The notes beneath the pieces were generated by a model. That model searched no databases, had not been told where the DNA came from, and saw nothing but the letters and a program-made list of their open reading frames with translations. Below are positions 25,636 through 34,390 of a stretch of DNA of 64,000 bases, one piece after another (within the stretch, counting starts at the first letter, position 1; the number at the start of each line of letters is the position of its first letter). Made by a program: the position numbers and the translations under genes. The stretch comes from Leisingera sp. ANG-M7 (GTDB taxonomy: Bacteria > Pseudomonadota > Alphaproteobacteria > Rhodobacterales > Rhodobacteraceae): positions 124,001 to 188,000 of the forward strand of contig NZ_JWLI01000011.1 in assembly GCF_000813965.1 (NCBI RefSeq). Direction: 5' to 3'.

Positions 25636-27312
25636 GTGCAGCAGATCAAGAATGTCTGGGCAGAAATGGACATGAGAAAGCGTCTGATTGCCGTGGGAGC
25701 CACGGTGATCATGATTCTCAGCGTCATCGCGATGTCCCACGTGGCAAGCAAGCCAACAATGACACTGCTCTATGCCGGGCTGGAAAGCGGCTCGGCCGGA
25801 GATGTGGTACGGGCGCTGGAACAGCGCGGCACCCAATTTGAAGTGCGCGGCGGCTCGATTTATGTGCCATCCACGCAACGCGATGAACTTCGTATGACAC
25901 TGGCCAGCGAAGGCCTGCCTGCCAATGGCGGTAAGGGATACGAACTCCTTGATTCGCTTAGCGGTTTCGGCACCACCTCACAGATGTTTGATGCCGCATA
26001 CTGGCGCGCAAAGGAAGGCGAATTGGCCCGCACTATCGTCGCCAGCCCGCATGTGAGCCAGGCACGGGTGCATATTGCAAATACAGGGTCAAATCCCTTT
26101 CAGCGGACTGTCGAACCCACAGCTTCAGTCTCCATTGTGCCGATGGGTTCTCCGATCACGCCGGCCCAGGCCAATGCAATCCGCTTTCTCGTGTCGTCCG
26201 CTGTTACCGGACTGGCTGTGGACAACGTGGCCGTTATTGATGCCAACGGTGCCCTGATAGGCTCCTCTGATACCTCAGCAGCAGCTGCTGCGGGTACCGA
26301 TGACCGCTCGCAAACGATTCGGGAACGCGTGCTGCGGCTTGTCGAGGCTCGCGTGGGCCAGGGCAATGCCGTCGTCGAAGTCAGTGTGGAAACCATCACT
26401 GACACCGAATCGATCCGCGAGAAGCTGGTGGACCCGAAAAGCCGTGTAGCTGTGAGCACCGATGTCGAAGAACGCGCTGATTCTTCCACGAACCAGTCCG
26501 GCGAGGTCACAGTTGCATCCAATATTCCTGACGGCGACGCAGCCTCTGGCCAAGGTTCCAAGGCAAACACCAGCGCTACCCGGGAGAGAATCAACTATGA
26601 GATCTCGGAAACTGAAAAAGAAATCCTTCGTGGCCCGGGTGCTATCAAGCGCCTGACCGTTGCGGTCCTGATCAATGGAACTGCCGCTACCAACGAAGCT
26701 GGAGAATCCGTTTTCCAGCCCCGCCCTGAAGAAGAACTGGCAGCAATGCGCGAGCTGATTTCAGCGGCGGTCGGCTTTGACGCAGACCGTGGAGACGTGA
26801 TCACGCTCAAATCCATGGAATTGCCGGCCGTTGAACCGCAGGGCGTCGTGGCGACTTCTTCATTCATGGACAAGCTCAATTTTGACGCCATGTCGCTGAT
26901 CCAAATCGCCGCTCTCGCCATCGTCAGCCTGATACTGGGCCTGTTTGTTGTGCGGCCGATCCTGTCGAACCAGGGAGCCTCGGCAACTGCGCTTCCAGCA
27001 CCTGGTGGCGGGGCTGATGCGCTGCCCGGGCTTCCCGGAATGGGCGGCGATGGCTTCATGACCGCACCTGACCTGGGCGCCGGACTGGCCCTGGATGGCG
27101 AAATTGAAAACAACGAAACCGGACAGTTCGAGCCGCTGGGCGGCCTGCCTGAGATGGGCACAGGGGATATGATGGGCGCCATTGGCCTGCCCTCCATGGG
27201 CGGCAGCACGGGCGATCCCGTCGACCGCCTGCGCAGCCTCATCGGCGAACGGCAGGAAGAAACGGTCCAAATCCTGCGCGGCTGGCTGGAAGAGAGTAAG
27301 GAACAGGCCTGA
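25636..27312 (+). CDS. fliF: Flagellar MS-ring protein FliF
   Basis: 558 residues from a GTG preceded by GGAGG at a 5-base spacing; a TTG frame 39 bases upstream is less likely. Two membrane segments bracket the periplasmic ring-building region (RLIAVGATVIMILSVIAM near residue 15, and LIQIAALAIVSLILGLFVVR near 430). The YscJ/FliF signature is clear (SKPTMTLLYAGLESGSAGDV). The C-terminal tail (DRLRSLIGERQEETVQILRG) would bind the rotor protein FliG, which is not encoded in this window. The stop overlaps the next ATG. Confidence 0.95.
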   Translation: MQQIKNVWAEMDMRKRLIAVGATVIMILSVIAMSHVASKPTMTLLYAGLESGSAGDVVRALEQRGTQFEVRGGSIYVPSTQRDELRMTLASEGLPANGGKGYELLDSLSGFGTTSQMFDAAYWRAKEGELARTIVASPHVSQARVHIANTGSNPFQRTVEPTASVSIVPMGSPITPAQANAIRFLVSSAVTGLAVDNVAVIDANGALIGSSDTSAAAAAGTDDRSQTIRERVLRLVEARVGQGNAVVEVSVETITDTESIREKLVDPKSRVAVSTDVEERADSSTNQSGEVTVASNIPDGDAASGQGSKANTSATRERINYEISETEKEILRGPGAIKRLTVAVLINGTAATNEAGESVFQPRPEEELAAMRELISAAVGFDADRGDVITLKSMELPAVEPQGVVATSSFMDKLNFDAMSLIQIAALAIVSLILGLFVVRPILSNQGASATALPAPGGGADALPGLPGMGGDGFMTAPDLGAGLALDGEIENNETGQFEPLGGLPEMGTGDMMGAIGLPSMGGSTGDPVDRLRSLIGERQEETVQILRGWLEESKEQA

Positions 27313-27911
27313 TGACGATTGCACATTTGCTAGAAGACTTCGGTATGAAGACACCGGTGGAGCCTGCTCTGCCTGCAATTTCCGAGGAGCTCATCGAAGA
27401 ACAGCGCCTGGCGTCCTTTGAGAACGGTTATAGTGCCGGCTGGGATGACGCGGTGACGGCAAAGGATCAGGAGAACACCCGGATCTCAGCCGAGCTTGCC
27501 AGCTCGCTTGAGGACCTGAATTTCACCTACCAGGAAGCGCAAAGCCAGCTGCTCGACTCGCTGGATCCGATGTTCAAGGTGCTGACCAGTGCGGTTCTAC
27601 CGGACGCAATGGCGGCATCCTTCGGGCATCATATCGTCGATCAGCTGGCAGGCATGGCCAAGGGGCAGACCGACCAGCCGATGCAAATCGTGGTTTCTCC
27701 AGGCGAAGGCGCTGCGGTTCGCAGTCTGCTGCCGGAGAAGTTTTCCGTACCGGTGACAGTTCGGGAAGACAGCGTTCTGTCGCCGGGCCAAGCGTATCTG
27801 AGCGTGGGCGGAGCGGAGTGCGAAATCAACTGCGACGCCCTTCTCGAGTCCATCCAAGATTCGATCGAAGCCTTTACCTATCACGCAAATGAGGACAGCC
27901 ATTATGGATGA
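27312..27911 (+). CDS. fliH: FliH-like flagellar export regulator
   Basis: 199 residues, starting in the fliF stop (TGATG). N-terminal half is acidic and coiled-coil forming (ASFENGYSAGWDDAVTAKDQ); the C-terminal half has the FliH/YscL pattern with the ending GGAECEINCDALLESIQDSI. FliH binds and restrains the ATPase FliI. Where most bacteria have fliG between fliF and fliH, it is absent here. Identification is by position and C-terminal pattern; no signal peptide is present. Confidence 0.72.
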   Translation: MTIAHLLEDFGMKTPVEPALPAISEELIEEQRLASFENGYSAGWDDAVTAKDQENTRISAELASSLEDLNFTYQEAQSQLLDSLDPMFKVLTSAVLPDAMAASFGHHIVDQLAGMAKGQTDQPMQIVVSPGEGAAVRSLLPEKFSVPVTVREDSVLSPGQAYLSVGGAECEINCDALLESIQDSIEAFTYHANEDSHYG

Positions 27912-28200
27912 CGCGGCCGATCTGAACATGAAATCTGCCGATGCGAGCAACCCTTTCGTTTCGGTTCCAGTCGAAGTGGTCGTCTCGGTCGGCAAGGCCC
28001 GGCCATTGATCCGCGACCTGGTCAGCCTCGGTGAAAACGCAATTCTGACCTTGGACAAGCGGGTCGAGGACCCGGTGGACCTGTATGTAGGTGACCGCCT
28101 TGTGGCCCGCGGCCAATTGGAAGAACTGGAAGGCGACCAGGCGGGCCAGCTGGCCGTGCGCCTGACGGAAATTGCCGATCTGCAAAGCGGTTTGGGATGA
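27904..28200 (+). CDS. fliN: Flagellar motor switch protein FliN
   Basis: 98 residues. The ATG at 27904 has GAGGA eight bases upstream; an ATG 15 bases earlier is also in frame. The SpoA domain is complete (VPVEVVVSVGKARPLIRDLV, NAILTLDKRVEDPVDLYVGD, LVARGQLEEL). FliN builds the C ring and receives export substrates. It overlaps both fliH and fliP slightly. The C-ring partners fliM and fliG are not in the window. Confidence 0.93.
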   Translation: MDDAADLNMKSADASNPFVSVPVEVVVSVGKARPLIRDLVSLGENAILTLDKRVEDPVDLYVGDRLVARGQLEELEGDQAGQLAVRLTEIADLQSGLG

Positions 28201-28940
28201 CACATACGACATTTGTGCGGGCGGCTCTGGTCTCAGTTCTGCTGCTGGCCCTGCCGCACACCGCCCTGGCTCAAGAATTGAGCCTCTCACTGGCTGACGG
28301 GCAGTCGATATCCGCCCGTTCTATCCAGCTGATCCTGCTGATTACTGTGCTCAGCCTAGCCCCGGGCCTGCTGATCATGATTACCTGCTTCCCGTTCCTG
28401 GTGACGGTTCTTTCCATCCTCCGCCAGGGCATCGGGCTGCAGCAGGCGCCCCCCAACATGCTGATGATCAGCCTCGCGCTGTTTCTGACCTATTTCGTGA
28501 TGGAACCGGTCTTCACCGAAGCCTGGTCCACGGGAATCAACCCGCTTCTGGAAGAGCGGCTGGAGCCCGGCGAAGCCATCACGCGCAGCTTGGAGCCGTT
28601 CCGGGTATTCATGGCCAATAGGCTTGATCCGGACACGTTTTATGCAATTGCAGATCTCAGACCCGAGACACAGGGCCTGGACCCGGTGCCTGAGGCACCT
28701 CTGTCGGCTTTGGTGCCAAGCTTTCTGCTGTCGGAAATTGCCCGGGCTTTTCAAATCGGTTTCCTGGTGTTCCTGCCCTTCCTTGTGATTGATCTCGTCG
28801 TTGCCGCGATCCTGATGTCGATGGGGATGATGATGGTCCCTCCAGCCATCGTCTCCCTGCCCTTCAAGCTGGCGTTCTTTGTTGTCGCCGATGGCTGGAG
28901 CCTGATCGCCACCGCACTGGTCCGCAGCTACTATCCCTGA
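28197..28940 (+). CDS. fliP: Flagellar export gate protein FliP
   Basis: 247 residues with a cleavable signal peptide (VSVLLLALPHTALAQ). The family core follows: ITCFPFLVTVLSILRQGIGL, PPNMLMISLALFLTYFVMEP, and the C-terminal MSMGMMMVPPAIVSLPFKLA. FliP forms the export channel with FliQ and FliR. Last gene of the fliF-fliH-fliN-fliP operon; starts within the fliN stop (ATGA). Confidence 0.96.
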   Translation: MTHTTFVRAALVSVLLLALPHTALAQELSLSLADGQSISARSIQLILLITVLSLAPGLLIMITCFPFLVTVLSILRQGIGLQQAPPNMLMISLALFLTYFVMEPVFTEAWSTGINPLLEERLEPGEAITRSLEPFRVFMANRLDPDTFYAIADLRPETQGLDPVPEAPLSALVPSFLLSEIARAFQIGFLVFLPFLVIDLVVAAILMSMGMMMVPPAIVSLPFKLAFFVVADGWSLIATALVRSYYP

Positions 28941-28963
28941 ACATTCCGATCCAAGCTGAAGAC

Positions 28964-28992
28964 GCCGGGCACATTTTGTGTCCGGCTTTTTT
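28964..28992 (+). terminator. Terminator after fliP
   Basis: Stem of 10 base pairs with one G-T pair (GCCGGGCACA at 28964-28973, TGTGTCCGGC at 28977-28986) and a run of six T at 28987-28992. A classic Rho-independent terminator 24 bases beyond the fliP stop. Confidence 0.88.
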
Positions 28993-29299
28993 CTGCGGCA
29001 GAGCCATCTGCAAACCGCACCAGAAATGGAACCTGCTGCTGCCCGGCTGTGTTTAAATGTGTATCCGGAATCACAGCCGCTTACGCTTCTTGAAATAATA
29101 CGTGCCAGTTCGGACATTCATCTTGGTTCGGGACCGCCCATGTTGCTCGGCCAAGACGGCCAGTTTACGCAGCTCCCGTTGAACACACCTGCCACCACAG
29201 GCAGATCCGGCCGCTAGTGAACGATGAGAGCAAACCGGCCTTTGCTGAGCAGCTTTCTCTTCCAAACTGCGTCAGACGGCATCACCAGACAGCAAAATA
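28993..29299. other. Gene-free stretch between convergent fliP and flgI
   Basis: About 300 bases between the fliP terminator and the flgI terminator. No frame with a ribosome site or family pattern is seen. Both neighbours end here, so no promoter is expected. Confidence 0.5.
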
Positions 29300-29324
29300 C
29301 CCGGCCCTTACAAGAAAGGCCGGG
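29300..29324 (-). terminator. Hairpin after flgI
   Basis: Inverted repeat CCCGGCCCTT (29300-29309) and AAGGCCGGG (29316-29324) with one bulged base. On the minus strand it is followed by GTATTTTGCT, a weak T run, 25 bases past the flgI stop. Confidence 0.5.
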
Positions 29325-29348
29325 GCAAGCGTCGTAAGAAGACCAGGG

Positions 29349-30455
29349 TCAGCGGACCACAAACTCTGCGTGCAAGGCTCCCGCCGCCTTCAGGCTTTTG
29401 AGAATGTCGATCATGTCCCGCGGCGATACGCCTAGGGCATTCAGACCGGCGACAACTTCGGACAGCGACGTTGTTTCAGGAACTTCTGCCAGCTGTATTC
29501 CTTCTTCTTCCTCGATTGCGGCGCCAGTGCGCGGCACAACAACTGTCTCACCATCAGAGAAGGGGTTGGGCTGCACGACCAGCGGTGTCTCCTCGATCCG
29601 CAATGTCAGATTGCCTTGAGCCACGGCGACGCGGGAAATCCGCACATCACTGCCCATCACAATCGTGCCGGAGCGCTGATCGACCACAACGCGCGCCTTG
29701 CGCTGGGGCTCAACCAGAATGTTTTCGATCCGTCCTACAGCATGAGCGGTCGAGCGTGTGTTGGTGCGGCGAATGTCAACCTCAACCGTGCCGGAATCCC
29801 GCATCAGGGCAACGTTGCCACCAAATTCCGCGTTGATTGCGCGTTCTATGCGCCCTGCAGTGGTGAAATCCGGTTCCCTCAGCGCCAGCCGCATGGAATT
29901 GAGCGACGCCAGGTCAAAGTCAATTTCCCGCTCAACCCGGGCACCCGACGGGATTACCCCGGCAGTCGGCACCCCTTGGGTAACGACTGCTGCTTCTCCT
30001 TCAGCTACCGCGCCGCCAGCCAGGATCGTTCCCTGAGCCACGGCATAGATCTGCCCATCCGCCGCATTCAGCGGGGTCATAATCAGGGTACCGCCCAGAA
30101 GGCTCTTGGAGTCGCCGATTGCAGACACTGTCACATCGATTGTGCTGCCGACACGCGCAAACGGCGGCAGCGTCGCAGTCACAAAGACCGCCGCAACATT
30201 CTTCGGCCGGAATTGCTCCCCGGTCACGTTGACGCCGAGACGTTCCAGGATGTTGGACATGATTTCTTCGGTGAAGGGCGAGTTGCGCAAACCGTCACCG
30301 GTGCCATCCAGGCCAACAACCAGACCGTAGCCGACCAGATCATTGCCGCGGACGCCATCAAACTCGACCAGATCCTTGAGCCGGATGGCATTGGCCTGGG
30401 CCACTGCAGGCAGCAGAAACAGGCAAGCGATGAGAAGGCGGAGAGTTCTGATCAT
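29349..30455 (-). CDS. flgI: Flagellar P-ring protein FlgI
   Basis: 368 residues with signal peptide (LLIACLFLLPAVAQANA). Core features include RLKDLVEFDGVRGNDLVGYG, LNAADGQIYAVAQGTILAGG and the C-terminal NALGVSPRDMIDILKSLKAA. FlgI forms the periplasmic P ring around the rod. Its ATG overlaps the flgL stop (ATGA), and the unit flgE, flgK, flgL, flgI runs on the minus strand. Confidence 0.96.
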   Translation of the reverse strand: MIRTLRLLIACLFLLPAVAQANAIRLKDLVEFDGVRGNDLVGYGLVVGLDGTGDGLRNSPFTEEIMSNILERLGVNVTGEQFRPKNVAAVFVTATLPPFARVGSTIDVTVSAIGDSKSLLGGTLIMTPLNAADGQIYAVAQGTILAGGAVAEGEAAVVTQGVPTAGVIPSGARVEREIDFDLASLNSMRLALREPDFTTAGRIERAINAEFGGNVALMRDSGTVEVDIRRTNTRSTAHAVGRIENILVEPQRKARVVVDQRSGTIVMGSDVRISRVAVAQGNLTLRIEETPLVVQPNPFSDGETVVVPRTGAAIEEEEGIQLAEVPETTSLSEVVAGLNALGVSPRDMIDILKSLKAAGALHAEFVVR

Positions 30456-31459
30456 GAGATGTACTTCAGCAGGGACAGCTGCGAGCTTCGCGCGGTGATA
30501 GTATAGATACCTTCGAGCTGTGTCTGTGCTTCCTGCAACCGGGTGTAGGTTTCATACGGGTCGGCTGAGACCAAGTTGTTCTTGACGATGCTCAGGCTCG
30601 TTTTCGACGCTTCGTTGCGGGTGCTTATTGCATCCAGGCGGCCCTCGATAAAACCGACATCGGCCTGAACCTTGATCAACCGGTCTTCGCTTTCGGTCAG
30701 CTCGCTGCTGGCTTCGATCACCAGATCGATCTTAACGTCTTCAGTTAAGCCCAGGCTCGGCTCATCTGCTAGCGCTGTGATGACATAGCTCTGCAGTGTG
30801 TGTTTGAGGTTGGGATCTGTGGCCTGGAGGCCCAGAGAGACCTGTTCGCCCTCCCCCACAGTCACTGGCTGCAGAGCTGTTGCAGAACCATTGTACATGA
30901 CAGCGTCAAAACCTGCCGGATCATCAAACCAGTCCTTGACCGCCTGAATAATGTCGTTGGCTGTTGTCAGCCCCGACACTTCCGTCAGAATGGCACTCAT
31001 CAGCGTCCCGGAATTGTTGAGCGGTTTAGTATCCGTTGCTGTGCCGGCAAAGATAGTCCGGCCGCCGACAGAGGTATTCATCATATTGATGGCACTGGAC
31101 ATTCTTTGCCGGGCCTGGCTGCCGAACTGTTCAGCATTGTACTCATCCATCGCTGGGGACAGTGTCAGGATATCGTTGCGCATCGCCTGAACCTGGCCTT
31201 GAACCTTTTCAAGACTGCCCTGGATAGTGGTGGCAAACAGTTGCACCTCGCTATTGGTGACCATGTAGCTGTCGAGCCGGTTCAAATTGCTTTCCAGGTC
31301 CGCCAGATAGGTGAAATCTCCCCCCAGGCGCTCAGTCAGGTTCGAGGTTTTCCCGGTTGCAAACTCCTCGGAAAGAATGGTGACGTTTTCCTTGAGATCC
31401 GCATTCCGGCCGCGGAGAAAGAGGTGCTGCGCCATATCGCCATAAGAATTAATAATCAT
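30452..31459 (-). CDS. flgL: Hook-filament junction protein FlgL
   Basis: 335 residues of flagellin-like architecture: N-terminal helix (SYGDMAQHLFLRGRNADLKE), internal SSAINMMNTSVGGRTIFAGT typical of FlgL, and C-terminal helices (RLQEAQTQLEGIYTITARSS, QLSLLKYIS). The protein would be exported without a signal peptide and join hook to filament. It follows flgK by 3 bases. The very degenerate N-terminus (MIINSYGDM) is usual for roseobacter FlgL proteins. Confidence 0.88.
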   Translation of the reverse strand: MIINSYGDMAQHLFLRGRNADLKENVTILSEEFATGKTSNLTERLGGDFTYLADLESNLNRLDSYMVTNSEVQLFATTIQGSLEKVQGQVQAMRNDILTLSPAMDEYNAEQFGSQARQRMSSAINMMNTSVGGRTIFAGTATDTKPLNNSGTLMSAILTEVSGLTTANDIIQAVKDWFDDPAGFDAVMYNGSATALQPVTVGEGEQVSLGLQATDPNLKHTLQSYVITALADEPSLGLTEDVKIDLVIEASSELTESEDRLIKVQADVGFIEGRLDAISTRNEASKTSLSIVKNNLVSADPYETYTRLQEAQTQLEGIYTITARSSQLSLLKYIS

Positions 31460-31462
31460 GCG

Positions 31463-32911
31463 TCAGATCCTCAAAAGCGTTTCCATAAGTTCATCAACAA
31501 CGGAGATGACCCGGGCATTGGCGGCATAGTATTTTTCCACCAGCATCAGGTTCTGCAGCTCGGCATCGGTATCGACACCGAGCGCAAGCTCCGCCTGACT
31601 CAGCTCATTGAAGCTGGTGGCCGCAAAGGCCGAACCGCGTGAAGCTGTTTCATTGTCCTGTGCGAAACGCGACAACAGGTTCGCGCTTAGAGTGCTTGCT
31701 GTCAGGTCCGATGTTCCAAGACCAACCGAAGACACCGTGCGGGTGGTGTTCAGCGCGTCGGAATAGGCCTGCAACAGGCTCGAATCGCCAGGATCACCTG
31801 GGGTGGCGGCATAAAGCCCGTCGCGGAACCGCCATGTCTCTGCGCTGCCTGTCAGGGACACCAGATCGTTCAACTCGATCCGGTTGGATATACCGATGGT
31901 GTTGGCAGGATCAAAGAAGCCGCCATCGTCAGTAAAGATACCTGCATCGGTCACCCCGATCGTGCCGTCCAAAGCCGGGTCCTGGAACCGTTCGATCAGA
32001 TCGCGCGCCATCGCATCCAGGTCTTCCTGGGCTTCCACCGCGGTCACATCCCGGATTTCGAATTGCGCGGTCAGTGTGCCGCCCCGCAGCGGGCCGTCAG
32101 GGCCGGTGTCAATAACCCTTCCGTCGACCTCAAGCCCGGACAGCATGCCATTGCCAAGCGTCATATGCGGCATGATATCCCGCGACGGGTTAAAGCTCAG
32201 CTCAGACGCTTTACCATCCAGCAGCCTCACTCCGCCGGTTGAATACAGCGTCACCTGTCCATTATCGCGCCGGACCACATTGACCGGAATGATGTTGTTC
32301 ACCTGGTCGATCAGCTGGTCCCGCTGGTCGTGCATCGAGACGGCATCCATGCCGCCTGCTTCCACGACCATAATGCGCGCATTCAGCTTCTCGATTTCCT
32401 TCAACGCCTGGTTCACGGTGTCGACCTGGCTGTTGATCGCACTGTCCGCGTTGATCCGCAGGTCGCGCAACCCTTCTGCCGTTCGGGAGATTGAATCTGC
32501 CAGGGTCTCCGCCTTTACCGACAGGTCATTGAGGCGTGGCTGCGAGTCCGGACGGGAAACAACCTCGATCAGAGAAGATTCAAATTCCGACAGCTGGGAC
32601 GCCAGCGACATCTCGTCATCGACGGTGCCGACCAGATCCGACATCCGATCGAAGAAATCGGCCTGAATCTTAGCCGCGCCGTATTCAGCCTCGGCTACCC
32701 TTCGATTGGAAATCACGACCGGGTCATTCAAGCGCTCGACATTGCCAATCCGGACCCCGGGAACGCCCGCGCCCGGGCTGTTCAGATCCAGAACCCGGCG
32801 CGTGTAGCCCGGCGTTAGAGCGTTTGCGAGGTTCTCTGAAACGATCTGCGAAGACCGGCTGGCCGCAGACAAACCGCTCATCGCGCTGTTAAGGGCGGAA
32901 TAGATTGACAT
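31463..32911 (-). CDS. flgK: Hook-associated protein FlgK
   Basis: 482 residues. N-terminal rod/hook motif SQIVSENLANALTPGYTRRV and C-terminal LMLVEKYYAANARVISVVDE are characteristic. The central region is shorter than in enterobacteria (about 550). FlgK is the first hook-filament junction ring. It follows flgE by 47 bases and precedes flgL directly. Confidence 0.93.
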   Translation of the reverse strand: MSIYSALNSAMSGLSAASRSSQIVSENLANALTPGYTRRVLDLNSPGAGVPGVRIGNVERLNDPVVISNRRVAEAEYGAAKIQADFFDRMSDLVGTVDDEMSLASQLSEFESSLIEVVSRPDSQPRLNDLSVKAETLADSISRTAEGLRDLRINADSAINSQVDTVNQALKEIEKLNARIMVVEAGGMDAVSMHDQRDQLIDQVNNIIPVNVVRRDNGQVTLYSTGGVRLLDGKASELSFNPSRDIMPHMTLGNGMLSGLEVDGRVIDTGPDGPLRGGTLTAQFEIRDVTAVEAQEDLDAMARDLIERFQDPALDGTIGVTDAGIFTDDGGFFDPANTIGISNRIELNDLVSLTGSAETWRFRDGLYAATPGDPGDSSLLQAYSDALNTTRTVSSVGLGTSDLTASTLSANLLSRFAQDNETASRGSAFAATSFNELSQAELALGVDTDAELQNLMLVEKYYAANARVISVVDELMETLLRI

Positions 32912-32947
32912 TTTCAGCCTGCTTTCATGAAGCCAGTGTCAGGGGAC

Positions 32948-32971
32948 CATCAAGCGCCTTAGCGCTTGATG
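32948..32971 (-). terminator. Hairpin spanning the flgE stop codon
   Basis: Perfect 10-base-pair stem (CATCAAGCGC at 32948-32957, GCGCTTGATG at 32962-32971) whose CTTA loop contains the flgE stop. It could attenuate read-through from the abundant hook gene into flgK, or protect the flgE message 3' end. No T run follows. Confidence 0.5.
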
Positions 32972-34266
32972 TTGGTGGTTTCCTGCAGCATCTCGTCAAC
33001 GGTCTGGATGACCTTGGCGTTGGACGAATAGGCACGCTGGGTCTGGATCATGTCGGTGAGCTCAGTTGCGACATCGACTGCCGATTCCTCTTGGGCATAG
33101 CCCAGGATTTCACCGGTAGGGCCATCGCCGGCATCCCACAGGTAGAACGCCCCGGAGTCATCAGTCGGCTTGTAAGTCTGGGAATCCAGAGACTGCATGC
33201 CGTTCAGGTTCGAAACATCGGCCAGCGGTACCTGGTAGATGACCTTGGTGTCGCCCGAGTCATACTTCGCAATAACTTCCCCGGATTCGTTGATTTCAAC
33301 GGACACAAAGGAGCCAACCGCGGTACCGTCCTTCACGGTGGTGCCAGGAACGAACTCGTCGCCCAGCTGGCTCATCCCGTTCTGTTCGCCGATAACCCCG
33401 ATATTGATCTCAACCGGACCGCTGGCGGTGGTGATGGTGACCGAGCCAGCCGTGGCATCATAGGCGCCACCGGTCACAGTGGCCACGCTTTGAAGCGTGC
33501 CGGCAGTGGACGCACTGTCGTCAAACGTCAGGGTGTATTCGCCGATCACCGTGGCGCCAGTTGCCGAATCGACGATCTGCATCGTCCATTCATTGGTGCC
33601 GGTCGTTGCAGGTGCCACTGCAACCGTCGGTGTATAGGTGATCGCCAGTTCCTCGGACCGGCCCATGTTGTCAAAGTACTGAACAACATGCTCCACCGGA
33701 TCGCCGCTTGCGCCAGGGTCAGTTTCCGAAGCCGGCAGGTTCGCGGTCAGGCTGATCTCGGTCGTCGGTTCCGCCGACAGTCGGTTCAGATCGATGTGGA
33801 TCGGCTCCAGAGAGTTGCTGGTATCACGCGCTACATCCGGAATTGTGCCATCTGCCGATGCCGGGAAGCCCATGAGAACCAAACCAGACTCTGTTGAGAG
33901 ATACCCGTTCGAGTCGGTCCGGAAGGATCCGGTTGAGGTCAGCAGCATGGTCGGGCTGCCTCCAGCCTCCACTTCAGTGATCGAAGCCACCGGCAGCATG
34001 CCGCGGCCGCGGACGGCGAGGTCAGTTGCGTTATTGGTGGAGACCAGCGGCCCGCGCTCATCAATCAGGCGGACATTGGTGGTGCGTACACCGCCCGCCG
34101 AATAGGTGCCGCCAGAGCCGGACAGGACCATGGAATGGAAATCTGTCTCAACCCGCTTGTAACCGCGTGTCGAGGAGTTGGCGATGTTGTCGGAGATGGA
34201 AGCCAACCGGCTGGCGTTGGCGCTCAATCCTGAAACGCCCGCGTTCAGCGACGAAGAAATGGTCAT
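32959..34266 (-). CDS. flgE: Flagellar hook protein FlgE
   Basis: 435 residues. N-terminal motif SISDNIANSSTRGYKRVETD and the C-terminal TELTDMIQTQRAYSSNAKVI with ETTNIK at the end define the hook/rod family; the length and the Thr/Ser/Gly-rich central domain place it as FlgE. It is exported and capped by FlgD. Its promoter region holds a CtrA-like box, and its stop lies in a hairpin before flgK. Confidence 0.93.
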   Translation of the reverse strand: MTISSSLNAGVSGLSANASRLASISDNIANSSTRGYKRVETDFHSMVLSGSGGTYSAGGVRTTNVRLIDERGPLVSTNNATDLAVRGRGMLPVASITEVEAGGSPTMLLTSTGSFRTDSNGYLSTESGLVLMGFPASADGTIPDVARDTSNSLEPIHIDLNRLSAEPTTEISLTANLPASETDPGASGDPVEHVVQYFDNMGRSEELAITYTPTVAVAPATTGTNEWTMQIVDSATGATVIGEYTLTFDDSASTAGTLQSVATVTGGAYDATAGSVTITTASGPVEINIGVIGEQNGMSQLGDEFVPGTTVKDGTAVGSFVSVEINESGEVIAKYDSGDTKVIYQVPLADVSNLNGMQSLDSQTYKPTDDSGAFYLWDAGDGPTGEILGYAQEESAVDVATELTDMIQTQRAYSSNAKVIQTVDEMLQETTNIKR

Positions 34267-34323
34267 AGCACGCCTTTCTGCTGCATCTAATCATTCTGGA
34301 TGCAACAGCTAGCGCATGAGCGA

Positions 34324-34338
34324 TTAACGGGCGGCTAA
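34324..34338. promoter_or_regulatory. CtrA-like box (TTAA-N7-CTAA) upstream of flgE
   Basis: TTAA at 34324-34327 and CTAA at 34335-34338 separated by CGGGCGG, starting 58 bases upstream of the flgE ATG. One base differs from TTAA-N7-TTAA, and each half is followed by C as in extended CtrA sites (TTAAC). The GC-rich spacer in an AT-rich leader makes the tetrads stand out. Regulation is inferred. Confidence 0.5.
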
Positions 34339-34390
34339 CAGATAAAATATGACTCATCCGTCAGCCGCCGGTTTTCTGGTTTTCAGCGTT

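Noticed and set aside
28993-29299. Short plus-strand frame after fliP
   Set aside because: Lies between two terminators and has no recognisable product.
29300-29324. Repeat near flgI as a mobile-element end
   Set aside because: The inverted repeat is next to a stop codon and behaves like a terminator; no transposase or partner copy is seen.
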